NCBI GenBank assembly: GCA_017562135.1
Contig: QEYB01001116.1
Coordinates: 1-64,000 of the forward strand
DNA length: 64,000 bases
Source: Dipylidium caninum
Lineage: Eukaryota > Platyhelminthes > Cestoda > Cyclophyllidea > Dipylidiidae
Direction of reading: 5' to 3'
A model generated the notes under the pieces. That model did not search any database. It was not told the origin of the DNA and saw nothing but the letters and a program-made list of their open reading frames with translations. Made by a program: the position numbers and the translations under genes. This document shows positions 47,501 through 61,235 of the stretch, one piece after another (within the stretch, counting starts at the first letter, position 1; the number at the start of each line of letters is the position of its first letter).

Positions 47501-49508
47501 AGACTTTTTGCGTACTGCCCTCGGAGTTGACAAACGCTGAGGTGTCTAACCGAGACAGGTCGTAGGGTAAGCTCGACTAGATGACGACATGAAAACTGAA
47601 GAAATTGCCATCCTTCGAATAATATTGGCTTTGAAAACTATGGAAAGGAGGTGTTTATTTAGTCTGTTTTAAAGTGAAACTGAGAGCGATACATTGTAGC
47701 CTTCACGGTGTTACACTATTTTTACGCTAAAAGCAGATGGAAATAAAAACGCGATATATGTTATATATATAATATTGGGCTCAAGCTTCGAGTTGGATAT
47801 AATACGGAAAAAACGAGCTTTTAATTACGAAACTGAAATCCGATTAGCCACAATTATTGGCGCATTAGGAGCTAAGTAGGAAATGGCCATCGATACAGCC
47901 GTGCAAAGACATCTGGGTGCAATAAATAAAGAAAATACAATGACACACGCTTGCTGGCCGAACTGATGCAACTTCAGGCGATGGGGCCTAAGGGCAAAGG
48001 CGCATTCTTGTTTACTGCAATGCACGCTCGCCTTCTTCACAGACAATCACCATCGGTGCTGAAGGGTGGATTGAGCGATGATGGGAGACCGATGAAGCAA
48101 TGAGCGGACAGGAATACACCCCAAGGACAACCGTGAGCCGCCATCTCATGGGAAGTAATTATGGTTCCCATACGGTGGAATGCCAAAGCAGTGACGCATC
48201 AAGTCTTCCTATGGTTATCAGGTTTACCGGACAGTTCTGCCTTTCTATATGACAGCAATATTGGCGCGCAGCAGATGTTATTTGGCGCACGTTCGCCTCT
48301 CTCTTTGTCACCAATGTACCCACATTGGCTTGCCAAATTAGCTAATGCAAAGTTGATTCACGTTAGTCTTAAGTACGAAGCGATAATTACCCATGGCTTT
48401 GTTTATCAGGATTTTGTATGATGCACTGGCGAATAATACGTATTTGAAAATAGGGGAAAATGCCATAGGACCATGCAGAAATTGATTGAAAAGTGCTTGG
48501 GTGAAAGATACGGTTCCTGGAGGACATGTAGAAAATTATTGCAAAAATTCGAAGCAAGATCCAGTTCAGACAATATCGTCAGATAGAAATGGTGCGGAAA
48601 TATTTAGGGACTGGAGCCCACATGAAAGAACAGGGAATAATGTGGGGATATAGCCTGGAAAACCCCTTTTCCCCCTGAATGCGCATGCTACCTTCCACGC
48701 CTGTCCTTCAAATTGGGCAGCCGAGTTGTCGATCCGTTGAGCATAGCGTAAGATGGGCAAATGGCCAATAGGCAGCTGCCACTTGGCCCCCACTCACTAT
48801 CACACCTCACCAACCTTCAGTAGATCGTAACTCCTCACACTCCGCAAAAAGGCCCTGATCATACGCAGCACCAGTTTGATCAGTTAAAAATTTGCAAGTG
48901 TGTTCAGAAGTCCGCCCTTGTCGAGATATTTGATAGGGAGCTTAAAACCAAGGTAAGGACGCGATAACTGTGGAGGAGATGAAGCGCACGCTGCAGTCTT
49001 TCCCGCACGTGGGGCCAGCACCGTGGTATATTGCGGCATGTCAGAAAATGGTAACAGACCTTGCAACTACTCAGTCTGCTGCTATTTGACTTGGTGTGTG
49101 CTGAATTGGACGCACTACCTTGTGGTTGGGCAAGAGGAAGGTAACTGTAGAAGTTGGTGTTTATTTCTCCGTCCCCTCATCCACTAACCGACTCGGAGGC
49201 TTGGCTCTAACCACGACAAAGTCTACGTTCTCAGCACCATGACTTCGTGTCACAATAGAAAAGCAATTTGGCGACCTCGACCAGGGCATTCGCCGGGATC
49301 ACGAGAAATGGTGAAGTGAGAACAAGCCAAATAGTGGAAGAGGCGAAAAGCCGACGGTATTTGGTGGTCTGATTATGTATGGAAAACTAAACAATGGAGA
49401 TTGAGTAAAATCGTAAATAGTAAATAGTAACTCACTATAAGTTGTGCCTCTAATTCGCTACGCTTCTCCCCTTGCCAAGGGTTCCCTGCGTTCCACGTCG
49501 TAGGTTTG
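44588..49508. other. no gene recognised
   Basis: Mixed unique sequence with short frames only. An AT-rich patch with tatatgttatatatataat lies at 47756-47774. A plus frame at 48161-48421 (86 codons, from an ATG) has no recognisable features. Confidence 0.5.
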
Positions 49509-49811
49509 TCAACTTACTGTCCAATTGAGGTCGCAAATGTATAGCAGCAAATAAAGTGTGCTCTCGATGGTGAGTGGTTTTGCTGTTAAAGGGACAATGT
49601 CGCCAGGCATTTCCCACGAGGAGGCGTAGATGCTCTCTCGAAACGCCTTAGTGATGGACGTTGATTGCCAATCTTCGGAAGCACGGCCGCTTTGGGAAAC
49701 ATTAAACAACAAGCTGAGACACAGAGTTATGCATTTCGAGTGTCTTAGCACGACGATATAGGGACAGATTATGGATAAGGCAAAACTCGCAACCCCACTT
49801 TGCCATTCCAC
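49509..49811 (-). CDS. possible exon of an unknown gene
   Basis: A 100-codon minus-strand frame. It begins with an ATG and a hydrophobic stretch (SFALSIICPYIVVL), continues through TKAFRESIYASSWEMPGD, and ends near a consensus donor (TTGGACA|GTAAGTTG at about 49519). A signal-peptide-bearing first exon would fit, but no partner exon was found. Confidence 0.25.
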   Translation of the reverse strand: MEWQSGVASFALSIICPYIVVLRHSKCITLCLSLLFNVSQSGRASEDWQSTSITKAFRESIYASSWEMPGDIVPLTAKPLTIESTLYLLLYICDLNWTVS

Positions 49812-52800
49812 TGACGAGCCGTCCTCTGCATGGAACTTGCTTTGCTAACACCTTCTGCTCCATGATTGCAGAAGCCTAAGCACTTCGCTCTCCACCCCTC
49901 TCCATTGGCGCGTCATCAGCTTCGTCTGCCTCTGTGAGGCAAAGAGGAGGATGTAGACGAAGAGACAAGCAACATTCAGGGAAGATAGACGTATTCTGTG
50001 CTAGTGAGGCTATGAATGCGTGCCGTGTTTTCGTCCTGATCGGCGCCTATATGGGGCCGGTTACATGGTAGCCAAACTCGCCTTTTCACCACTAGTCGAA
50101 CAGTTCCATGTGGCCGGTGGTGCACGGCAATGAAGTGAAGTCACACCAAGATTTATGCCATCAGGCTGAATGCAAAGCGTCTTTGGACCTTGTTGTGTGT
50201 GGAGTTCTTCACCTATTCTCCCAATTCCTTCGTAATCCAGTCACCGTATTCCCTGCAACGTATTTATGCCCATCTTGACAGGTTTGCATATGCGAACTTA
50301 TTAGTGTTGGCACTAATCATTGCTTTTTAGTCTCCGTTGCCCTTTGACGGACTCATTGGCACCTGTTTCATTCGGCAAATTCCTTCTTCACATCTAGCGC
50401 CTCTACTATCAGTCCATCGACTTATCTCCACTTCTCACTCTCCCCAGCTCTGATCCAAGGAATATCCCAGTGGCATGATTGGCGTTTCTGTGAACGAGGA
50501 AGGAGATTCACATACATCGCTTAGGTGGCTGATTTAGCACCTTTAGCCTGGACGCTGAGTGCGGCAGGCAGACGAGGCTTAAGAGCTGGCAGACTCAAGG
50601 TTGTCAAGAAATGTCCAATGGTGTGGTGCATTTCATTCTGCATAATCCTTTGTTCAGATACCTGGTCGTAATGGTGTATGAATGCAGTCGACACCTCCTC
50701 CCGAGCACACTGCTGTCGGCGACGAAGCTGCGTGTTGAGCAATCTGCGTGGACGCAGCATTCTCGACGTGACTCAAAAAGAGGATGTCGTATGGAAGTGC
50801 GTCACGGAACTTTGCACTTAAAGGCCTGAAAAGACGTGGTTTCGCCTAGCCTGACTAATCAGGGAGTTTCGGCTGTCTTGTAACACACGTTGAGACGGCG
50901 TGGAATGCACGAACTAATAAGGTTACAGGTGGCTGCTTCACTCTCGCGGACCCCTGTCTCCTGATGCCGTGCATTCACTCACACCCGCATTGAGAACGAG
51001 TTCAGGTCTGAGAGGAGTGTGTGAACAAGGAAGCATCTTTTTATTGTGGGGCCGTCTGTAGAGAGTCTAGTGGCCGCAAAATCAACAGGCATAATGCGAG
51101 AAGGAGGTCTTCTCATACATATTCTTCGGCAGCAACACGCAGACTTCATCTCGCGAAAGGGATCATTACAGCATACTAATCGAGCATTGAGCTTTGTCCG
51201 CTTCCAACATACACCATTATTGGGACACCAACGATGGTGAGGTGATGTTCAGTTGAAACGACATCGTAGACGCCATTCAAGTCCCACCCCCCACCTGCAT
51301 AAATGCCACTGTGCATGGAGAAAGGACTTAGGACACGCATCCCTCGTTTACCGATGTGTGTCGAAAGCAATAGCAGGAAAGAAGGATGGAGATGCAGACT
51401 ACTACTATCTTCAGGTTCAACGAGTGAGAGGATGAAATTGACATAGAAACGTTCCACTTGTCAAAGGCCCACATCATTGCCTCGAAACAGAGCGTTCTCC
51501 TCATATTTGCACATTCCTTCTCTTAGAGAGTAGCACAACTTGCCTATCCGCACATCCTCATCGACATAGCCACTTTTCTCACACATCTTCAGCTATTCTT
51601 TTCATCACAACGCAGATTGAAGTGAGGAGTATGAAAGCATGAGGATACCAATACTGTTCACATTATTTGACAGTGGACGAAAACGGACAACATGACAGGC
51701 CAGGAAAGGTGGAGGGAATGAGGAGTGGCGGTTTACAGACAAACGTGAAGTAATGTAGGGAGATTGATTCCACATGTGACGGTAATGATGATGTCTCTCT
51801 CCGCGAAAATCGACCCTCATCTCTTCCGGACTACACGTATTTTCGGCTAAAGGACCTGGCCGAGGAACCCTGACAATGGATTACTATGGAGCCACCAGAA
51901 ATTCACGATACTGCCGTCAAAATCCTGTTATTCGCGATGAGGTTAGGCAACTTGGCTGGAAAGCGAGTCGCGACTCAGACAGAGGAAGGACCAATATGCG
52001 GCGCTGCATGGCCGGTCTGCGGATCATCGTCTTCTCCAGTGTACATGAGATAAGAGGACATAACTCCGACGCGGTCCATCTTCCCAACAGATAGTTTCCC
52101 CATTGGAGGGAGTTTGGAGAACGGAATTTGAAGAGATATGACGGCTCCTCTACACCACTTTGCCTCTTGTCTCAACAGGCAAAGTTGCTTTGAGGCAGTC
52201 GAGTATTAGTTGGGAAGATTTGAATCGCGCGTTAAATGTTAATAGAAGTCACGAAGCACAACTACTGCGCCTTTATTATTTTCCACTAAAGTAATTTCCA
52301 TTTAAATCGACGACTTACTGTCGATGATTGGGTAAGCCATATGTGGCTTACGACAAAAGCCCTATTTCAGCATTAATAAACGTTACTGCGTCTTGTGGAA
52401 TGACATTTTTGGCCGTGGAAGTCTATTTCACCTACAATAATTCGTAATTTCGAAAAAAGAGCAGTAATCGGTGTGCAGTTGAAATATCAGACGAATGTGG
52501 AAGATGAGATGAATTCCCGTAATGCAGAAAGGTGGGGCCAAGGAGTAATACTGCTTCCTGATTTTGTATGAACTATTCCATCCAGTTGACCATCCTTATC
52601 CTGACAATTTCTGATGTGCAATATAGCTGTGGTCTGCCTTGTCATGGAATGACATTTGCATGAATGACGTGGAGCGGAGGAGGGTGCATGTAGGGCTCAC
52701 GGTCAACAAGCTCGAGTATATGCCAACTCGCTCGGTGTTTATCAAGTAGAAACCATTCATCCTCACTATAATATGTGTATTGTAGCCTCGCCACCTCACT

Positions 52801-53194
52801 TAAATCCGAGGTAAAGCATCTTTCCCAATCTCCTTGTCATCGCCGTCACTGTAGTCGTCACCACTCGTCGACGTGGAAGCAGGAGGTGCGATGGCAATAA
52901 AAGAGTCGCATTAGAATTCGCCCCAGTGAATAACACTTCCATGTCCATTCGAGTCACCGCTTCACCACGTGGGACAATCACCGCGTATTTATTACATCGT
53001 CATTTGTCTTCTACGTGGCACTGAGGGGGTCATTGGAGACCAGCACACGTTATATTGAACAGTGTGTGGAGATCTGCGAAGGAGGAAACGTTATTCAGCT
53101 TTACGGTGGGCAGCAAATTCCGTGGAAGGACAGTGTTACACTAATCGCGGACAGTAAAGGGGCATCACCTTGCGCGACCGCCTTCAAATTTGTC
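49812..53194. other. no gene recognised; one Ig-module-like trace
   Basis: Short frames only. Near 52890-52985 the plus strand reads VALEFAPVNNTSMSIRVTAS, which resembles the third module exon (AVNPSISMSIAVF). This suggests a further, very decayed copy. Confidence 0.35.
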
Positions 53195-53264
53195 TTACTG
53201 CGAAGGATTGAGTAAAACATATGAAGGAGCGGAAATTAGCGGCTCTGCAGAATCAAAGCCCAAG

Positions 53265-53560
53265 GTAGTCTGTGGAGTGTTTGTGTCGGAAGCAAATGGA
53301 AATGAAAAGGGGCCGCCAACAACATGAGTAGCGAAGTTGGGATGAAAGTGAGTGGAACGAAGGAAGGAAGAATTGAGGGGAAAATGGTTGCTCAGATTCC
53401 TTGCGAGAAGTGAATATGGGCTCTCTCGAGTGCACCCAAGGTGACACGAGCGTGAGGGGGATGGTGCCTTGGCTGTGTTGTCGGCAATCCCAAGCACAGA
53501 TAATCTTCATTTGCAAGGTATAATTCAGAGAAATTGCCTTCGTTTTCCATCATCACGCGT
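53265..53560 (+). repeat. dispersed repeat, copy 1
   Basis: This stretch shares ordered blocks with 55490-55800: gtgagtggaacgaaggaagg, then ctcgagtgcacccaagg, gtgagggggatg and a final aaattgcc. It is diverged and non-coding as far as I can see. Confidence 0.6.
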
Positions 53561-55190
53561 GTGGAAGTAGGATGATTTGCGATTGACTTTGAGGAGAACT
53601 AAGTTGCCAACGCTTGTGCATGGATATGTTGGCAAAGGGGGAGATGTCTCGTGAAGGGGGATTTGAGCAAGATGAGCTGGTTTGAAGGACTCGACATGAT
53701 GCACAGGCACCACTTGCGCCCCGACGCAAGATTAGCCGAATAGATCAGTTTATTAAGTTCGCTGAATGCTGGCTCCCTTTAACTCATTTTATCCCGGAGT
53801 CGTCTCCTTGGGGTCTGCACGTAGCCTGACATGAAGTAAACCGGTGCGAGCAACGAGCCACATACATGCAGTCACGCCGTTACATGAATGGATTGCTGAC
53901 CGCCTATCAGACCGCCTTCTGCACTGGCCTTCACACCCCTCGCTTATACCCTACAAACAATTTGAAGTTACGACAGCGTTGAAGTCGCCTACCCACCATG
54001 CTCCTGTACCAATCTAAGGATGGCATTAGTCAAAGTGGCGTACGAGGTGAAGTTGAGGCTGTTCGCAGAAAGAAAGGGGTGTCCTGAGGCTCGATTTGCT
54101 CACTTTACGGAGACCTTCTTATCACTGATGTCATCACGAAGTATGGTTGTTGATAGGGTGTGCACAATTTGCATCCTCCTCCTTAAAAGTGGTACGACTG
54201 CACCGAGTTCCACGATGCAGATATTCATTGGCTCGGAGGGGTGCGATGGAGGTTCAGCGTCTAGTGGCTTATTCCTTCCGTTCATCGCACAAATTGCAAT
54301 ATGGCCACGAAATGGCCCTGCTGGCACAGCTCACTCGCCTTGCCCTGAGCGCACCAGCTAATCCAAAGTCCCGTGTTCAAGTGGAAAAGGGAAGCGAAGT
54401 TTGTTGAAGTAAGACGATGCCACCACAATGACACCAGTTATTCCTCACAAATCTCGTCAACACGAACGACACATCCGAGCCATGCCACCGACTGGAGTGA
54501 CGAAGTGTGCACTAGTCGACTTGTGCGCCCAGTTATTACTCCACAAGGAAGGAAGAACACCGTTTAGTGTGTCCTCTGCTTATTGTAGCGGCAGTCAAGC
54601 CTTGAGCATCGCACTGAATGTGTGGGTAGATGTTTTTGCAGCAGGTCCATGCACAGCCATGGACCATTCCGCATTCGAAGAATGCGGCAATTGAATTACT
54701 TCCTCACGCTAATGCATACCCTGCTATCCCTTCTTCACCTGTGTTCCACCAGAATTTAATATTTTTATTCACTCTGAGTTTACGCAAGCACATGGAATCG
54801 CGTGATCACATCAACTAACTACCATGTCAGCTGGTAGGTGTCTCTCCTTCCTTCTCCCCCTGCCCCACCATTACAGGTGACTCTTGTGGATATCAAATCA
54901 TTCCCATGCTGTACACCGTGCATGAGGCAGCTTGCACATACACGCGGTGTCAGATAGGCGTAGGGAGGATGGGAATAGAATTTTACATGAGACGTAGCCT
55001 CCCTTCAACGCCACTATTGTTGCGACTCATGATTCCTTACTCATGCTCGTGACAATACACTCGACTTGCCAATCTGATGCAGGATCTCTTCATTCTGCGT
55101 CTCCCTGAGTCGCCTTAATCCATCACAAGGGGTATAGTGGACATGGGACAGAGACAGGTTTGAGAGAATAGTGTTTCACGCGGCCACTTT

Positions 55191-55226
55191 GGGAGGTGGG
55201 AGGTGGGAGGTGGGAGGGGGGGGGCA
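55191..55226 (+). repeat. G-rich heptamer repeat (GGGAGGT)n
   Basis: Three gggaggt units run into gggaggggggggg. There are at least four G-tracts of three or more with short loops, a G-quadruplex-type sequence. Confidence 0.9.
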
Positions 55227-55489
55227 GACTAAAGGAACAGGCACAGGGGAAAAGAGAGGAGGTCAACGCTGAGGACTAAGGCGTGAATTGCGGGTCAGTC
55301 TGCTTTCTAAACCGACTTCCTTTCGTCTCAGTGAAACCCACTCAATTAAGCACACAGTACAATTTAATTCGCATCACACCTCACGCCTTCAATTTGATGC
55401 TACCAAGCAACAATGAGTAGAATGAGTGAATAAGAGGAAAGAGAGCCTGATAAGTAAAATGAGAGGCTGCGTTGATTACAAGCAAAGGT

Positions 55490-55800
55490 CGCATGTGGAA
55501 TGTCAATTGGAGGTGAAGATGGATATGGGAGATGACTCCCAACGATTCGTAAGTGGGAATGCTTGTCCCCATGAGTTTTGGTAAGGCGAGAAGCGTGAGT
55601 TGGAAGTAGGAAGGAAGAAATGAAGGGGGAAGGGTTACCCTGATCACTGCAAATATCCACTGATATTTGCACGCTCGAGTGCACCCAAGTTGGCACGACT
55701 GTGAGGGAGATGTTGCCCTTGCCATTTAGTCGTGAAACACACCCAGAAAGTATTTTGGTTTGCATGGCGTTAATTGGGCAGAGTTGCCATCGGTTATGCC
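55490..55800 (+). repeat. dispersed repeat, copy 2
   Basis: Counterpart of 53265-53560 about 2.2 kb downstream in the same orientation (gtgagttggaagtaggaagg, ctcgagtgcacccaagttgg, gtgagggagatg). Confidence 0.6.
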
Positions 55801-56645
55801 TTCGCATCAGAATGAGAGTGGGACATCACCCGAACAACCTCGATGAGTGCTTCAGCACAAAGAAGTGGAAGAAGAGAACGGAGGCGTCATAGAAGTGTGC
55901 CAAGGTGTTCACAGAGTTGGAGTCAATAAGTGTGTCGGATCGCGGGCCAGGCGCGGTCGGTAATCCTGCAGGGATTGTTTGGTGACGAAGTAGCCCGAGC
56001 CCTTGGCCGACGCTGCAACCTGTGACACAAATGCACTCATGTTGTTACACGAATAGACCACAGAAGTCTATGCACACCTCATTCATCCGCTCAACTCCAC
56101 ACCACTCCACTCATTTACCCTCCTCTCCGCTTCTCTCTCTCCCTCCACTCCCCTCCTCCACTCCCCACGCCAAGTCATTTAATCGGTGTGTCTTCACATA
56201 TCCATGCCAACTTAATAGCAAGCAAGGCACTCCAATGGGTCTAGGCACGACACATTTCATTCAATTGTTATGTCGGTCACAACCGGATACTTCTGGAGAT
56301 TGTGACGTAACATCCTGTGCTAGTGGCCGTCATTAGGGAGACAGAAATGCGATTGATGACCTGCTACTTCCCTCAACTTCTTCTGCGTATCTCTCGTCGT
56401 CCACCTCCACTTTCGCCTGGTGGACAAGGAAAATAGCTGAGATGCCTCTACCATAGAAAACGAACTAGTAAATCCCCGAAGCCTCGATGGTGCTTCCGGC
56501 CTCGTAATTGGGTCGAGGCTCTGAGTAACATGGTGAGTTGGTACTTCGAGCAATAGCACGAAACGTCAAGGAATTTTGAGGTCTCCCAGACTCGCGACCG
56601 CATGCAGCTCGTGGCATTCAAGACGCCATCTTGTTTAGGTGCATA

Positions 56646-57012
56646 ATTATCAACTCAGTGGGACACTGTCCGAAATAATGCTCGAACCACTTCGTGTCAG
56701 TGGACGTGGGAGAGGAGGGAGCAGAAAGTTACTAGTGGCACGTGTAGGGATCCTCGACCCCGAGTAGAGCCTTCCGCGCACTCGCCCAAATGAAATGTCT
56801 TCCGAGGATGCAATAAGATGCAGAAAGTGCAACAATGTGCAAGGAGGAAAGACGTAGTTCCATAAGTTTGTGAGAGCAAAGTGAAACGGATTTTTTTATA
56901 TTCAACGATAAATTTGATGCAGGCCGGCAAAGCTGTTAAGATACACTGCAGTACTTCGTAAATAAAGAAGTGTTCTGCACTGAGAACATACATTAGATCA
57001 CTTCCCCTGTCC
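56646..57012 (-). repeat. diverged inverted repeat, left arm
   Basis: On the minus strand this reads gaagtgatctaatg ... cattgttgcac ... gcatcctcgg ... catttcat ... ctcctctcccacgt ... gacacgaagt. The plus strand at 57749-58180 shows the same blocks in the same order. Both arms carry partial open frames with related residues (SDLMYVLSAEHFFIYE / SDLLYLHCTEHFLIYE), probably by descent rather than function. Confidence 0.7.
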
Positions 57013-57748
57013 GGCGGATTGAGACGAAGTCCGGAGAACATTTCCACCCATGAGTGAAAAGTAAACACACTTCAAAATTCCACCACCCTACATGTGAAGC
57101 AAACTTGTCACCATAGATTCCCACTTTCTCACTTTTCGCGGCCACGTCACTTACACCAGGTGAGGCAATTTCTCGCCGACAATGATATTCTTACCTGAGG
57201 AGGCTGCCACCATTGCGGACGACCTGCTGATGCTGATCCATAGGGATAGATGAGTTGTGGCGTTTGATGGCGAAGCGGCATTTTGGGTGGAAACAACTGA
57301 GCTGACCTCGGTGAATCCCACTCTCAGGCAGGAGGGAGAATTCTTATCAGGGCGGGAGCGCCGCCTGACTGTGGGTGCGGCTCCTGACCCACAGCTTCCT
57401 CTAAATGGAACAATGTCACTCTCCCCTCTTCATGCGCTTCGTGGTTGGTGGCAGCCTCCTCAGGTGAAAAGGTCATTGTCGGCGAGAAATTGCTGCACCT
57501 GCTCTAACTGATGTGGTCGAGACAAGTGAGCAGGTGGGAATTCATGATGACAAGTTTACTTCACGCCTAGGGCTAGAGACAAGTGTGAGACGAGACGGTC
57601 AATCTGAGGGGGGCAATTTTGGAGTGTGTTTCCCTTTTACTCCTGGGTGAGAATTTTATTCCGCATTTGTCTGAAGCTGTCGAGCTGCACTGGCGATGAT
57701 GAACCGCAACATACAATTAAAGAAACCTGTGGAAATAGTAGGTGAGCG

Positions 57749-58180
57749 CGAAAGTGATCTATTATATTTACATTGCACAGAACACTTTCTTATTTATGAA
57801 AACTACAATCTAACAAACACAATAACTTCATCCCTCCTAACGATTTCACCAGCTTGCATCGAATTTATCGAATGTAGTTTCTCCTCCTCCGACATTGTTG
57901 CACTCTCCGCATCTTCGTGCATCCTCGGACGACATTTCACTCGGGCGAGTGCGTGGAAGGCTTTACTCGCCGTGGCGGATCACTGCCCGGCCTGCTCATC
58001 TCCTTCAACTGCCTCCTCTCCCACGTACAAGTCGACTACCACCAAAGCTCGCTTACCCGAAGACGCCTGCTGTCCGGGCCTTAACACCATGACACGAAGT
58101 AGTTAGAGCAGTATTTTGGACAGTGGCCGAGTTAGTTGCCAATTTTGTGGCCAAACATGGGCAATTTGTAAATCGAAATG
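57749..58180 (+). repeat. diverged inverted repeat, right arm
   Basis: Partner of 56646-57012, separated by about 740 bases. It has extra sequence in its first 100 bases and near 58020-58080 relative to the left arm. Confidence 0.7.
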
Positions 58181-58372
58181 GGGTATGGAACGACATTTAA
58201 TGCTCTAACTGGGTGGACTTGAAGAAGCATTAATTGCACTCAGATGGGCCGAATCGCGAACACGAGCGAGAGATCACTAGCATCATGCCTCGCCGCCTCC
58301 CTGCCCCCCTCTTTCCGTCCCTCTCTTAGGGGGCCAAAGACGTTCAGTCTTTCGCGGAGAGGCTTTGAGCCG

Positions 58373-58408
58373 CACTAAGGAATGTACACGGACTAAGGAA
58401 TGTACAGA
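58373..58408 (+). repeat. short tandem duplication
   Basis: The string actaaggaatgtacac/g occurs twice in a row, 18 bases apart. Confidence 0.85.
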
Positions 58409-61030
58409 GCCCAACTAGGCAAGAAGCACTCAAGTCATGCCGAACTCAGTTTCCACTGAAGCCCCAACATTATCCTGCGATTAGATTTCTTTCGGCTCTA
58501 ACTCCTTTGTCAAATCAGCTCATCTGCTGATTCAAGGCAACCTTCACTCACAACATAATTCGCCTCTTCCCAACACATTCACATTTAATGCGCTCCAAAC
58601 ATGGGTAGATGCATCCGACCGAGCTGCATGCGGCCATGACTTGGCGAGATTTCAAAATACCAGGACCATTTGTGTTATTCCTCCAAGCACCAATTCGCGA
58701 TATTGCTGAGGGTCCCGATCTGCTCACCACGCCGAATACACCACCAGTGCTTTGGAGATGTGCTAGTTTGTTTCCTATTATACAGACAGCTTATCCACTT
58801 TCCCCGTTCACCCGGAGGAAAGTCGAGGAGGACGACGAAATGCAGAAGTAGTCGAGGAAGTCACCAGAGGAGCTCAAAACCACCCTTCATCCTCATTTCT
58901 GCCTCCTCATGGCAGACCGCCTAGCACAGGCTGTCTCGCCACATTTATCAGAGGTTTGCGGTTTGTGACTCAATTGGACAGCCCCTCGTGCTCCTATCCA
59001 ATGTACCACCCCAATGAATTAAGATTTAGTTCATCATGAGACGGTCTCTTTGGTGCAGCGGAAAGGAGAGAGTCACGCCGCCTCTAAGTGCACTAGTGGC
59101 ACAGTGGTGACGCGGAAGTGAGGAGATTGAAAATGTCAAGAACTCAAACCATCCACCGAATTGACTCAATGCGTGGTCTAGCATGCGGTGAAGGAGAACA
59201 ATTCAAGAGTGAGTACACCACAAGTTTTATTGCGGCACGAAAATTGTCGCGAATCACAGCAAGACACTTTTCAAACCTCCTCTACAACATGGCGTGTCGG
59301 AATCTCGCCCTGAAAAATTCTTTCTTCCAGAGTTCCCTCTTCACGCACACTCGGATAAATTGACATGCCGACTAGTGCTCTGTGACGGCTCGACGTCAGC
59401 AGTCAATAGGCAATTGGAGGCTCCGAGAAAATGCCGTAAGTGCTGAAAGTGACATAGAGAGAGATCTGAAGAAAGAAGAATTGGCCAGAGCGAAATTCCG
59501 AAATGCCAGTTCTCGTGGCAATGCTTCCTTCGCACAACTCGGCGCCTTCATGAGACTTGGATACGTTCGACAGAACCGCCGTCAGACGCCATCAATGTGG
59601 TGGCGGCCGCGTGGTCGACGAGCTCCATTGGGCACCTCCAGGGAAGAGCAGGAGAGGGCAGAACGAATGAGGCGAGATTGCATGCTTTGCATCGTATGGC
59701 ATGTCAACGTGGCTATAAAGTTGATGAACACGGTGAGGTCACGCTCGGCTGGCATGGTTTTACGCTCAGTGACACCAACCTCCCCATTTGTGCCAATTCC
59801 TTTGCTGCTCCTTGCTGCTCACTAACCAGCACGGTGGGTTTGCTGAAAGCAGTCGAGCAGCGCCATTAGACCTTGACAAATTCTGACGTGAGGGACGAGG
59901 ACGCAGTTTGTCAACAGATGATGACACCCTCTGGGCCTGGCGAAGACGAGGGGAGAAGGAACCGCCGAAAGAGAAGGACTGTTAAGAATCGGCCCGCAGA
60001 GCTGCGGCAGGAATCGTAGTCGAGGAAGTCAGTGTCTCGTGCGTCTTGATTGTGTTGCGCGGGGTTGGCATTGCTTTGATACATTGCTGCGCAGATACCG
60101 ACCGACGTCATCACGGGCCAGCTGCTTGTCGTCCAGCGCTCTTCTTAAACCCTAGCCATGCACATTCCTCGGATGTTGTGAAATGTGAATGCGTCATGTG
60201 TAGAGTAAAGTGGAGACGGACCTATTCGGTGTGGCCGACCTTCATTGAGGTGGCTTCGTCGGTGAGGAAGACTTTCGCTTTGGGGTTGATGTTGGAGCAG
60301 AGACGATTCTCGACGGTGAGCACGATCCCGGAAATCATTCAGGTAGAAATGCAGAGGAGGTTGTCGTCTACAATTGGAGAAATAGTTTGACCCTCATCCG
60401 CCTCAAAAGGCATTCTGCGCAGGACTAGCATGAGGGCATGCGGAATCCTCTCAGTCAGCCTCCACATGGCTGCACGAGTAGACGCTCTAGGCTGTGGATT
60501 CATCAGTTAAAATCCCACTGTAATGTAACAGTAGAATGCTTCCGTGATTCTTCCTCCAATATAATGGAGTCGCGTCACTCCACTCCAATGCGACTGAGAG
60601 AAATGGTCACCAGTGACGAGGGCTCAACGTCATTTCTCACAGGCCCCTCGCAAGCAATGACACCCGACCGCCACCACGGAGAACACAGGCCGTACCAACG
60701 CTTACTCCGTTCTCCCGCCTTTATAACTCCACCCGCCCACCTGAGAGGAAAACTCACCGACGTCAGCTCAACAGTTCTCATTCACCAAGTGTTGCTCCTT
60801 ACCACGTTTCAGTCGCGCCCACTGCATCTGCTCAAGTACGATTCATCGGTTACACGCTGATTATGTCACCGTCTCGACGAGGATTCAAATGCTTGGACGC
60901 ACCTACTCTCGGCAACTTGATGGAGGCAATCGGGAAGGTGGCTAGATGGACACGCAAAAGACTTGTGCGGTGACAATGCAAGACTACACTAGAACTGAAA
61001 TATTGGCATGACTACAATTCCCATTAATTT
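58409..61030. other. no gene recognised
   Basis: A plus-strand frame at 59382-59825 (147 codons, non-repetitive) contains DLKKEELARAKFR, but no start or splice signals were established. Other frames are short. Confidence 0.45.
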
Positions 61031-61179
61031 CCTTGCACAGACTGCCCATTAGTCCAATGCCTTGTCAGCTCTACATGCTCGGTCCCAAAGGGGGAACTCG
61101 GACTATGTGGGGACACCAAATCGCTGGTAGCCTACTGCTTTCCTCGAGTACTTCTATATCCCCTTCATTGTTCACCTCC

Positions 61180-61235
61180 ATCTCCTCCGCCTCCACCTCC
61201 ACCTCCACCTCTTCGCTTCCTTCTTCTTCTCCTTC
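61180..61235 (+). repeat. (CTC/CCA) simple repeat
   Basis: An imperfect trinucleotide run: ctcctccgcctccacctcca and onward into ttcttcttct. Confidence 0.85.
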
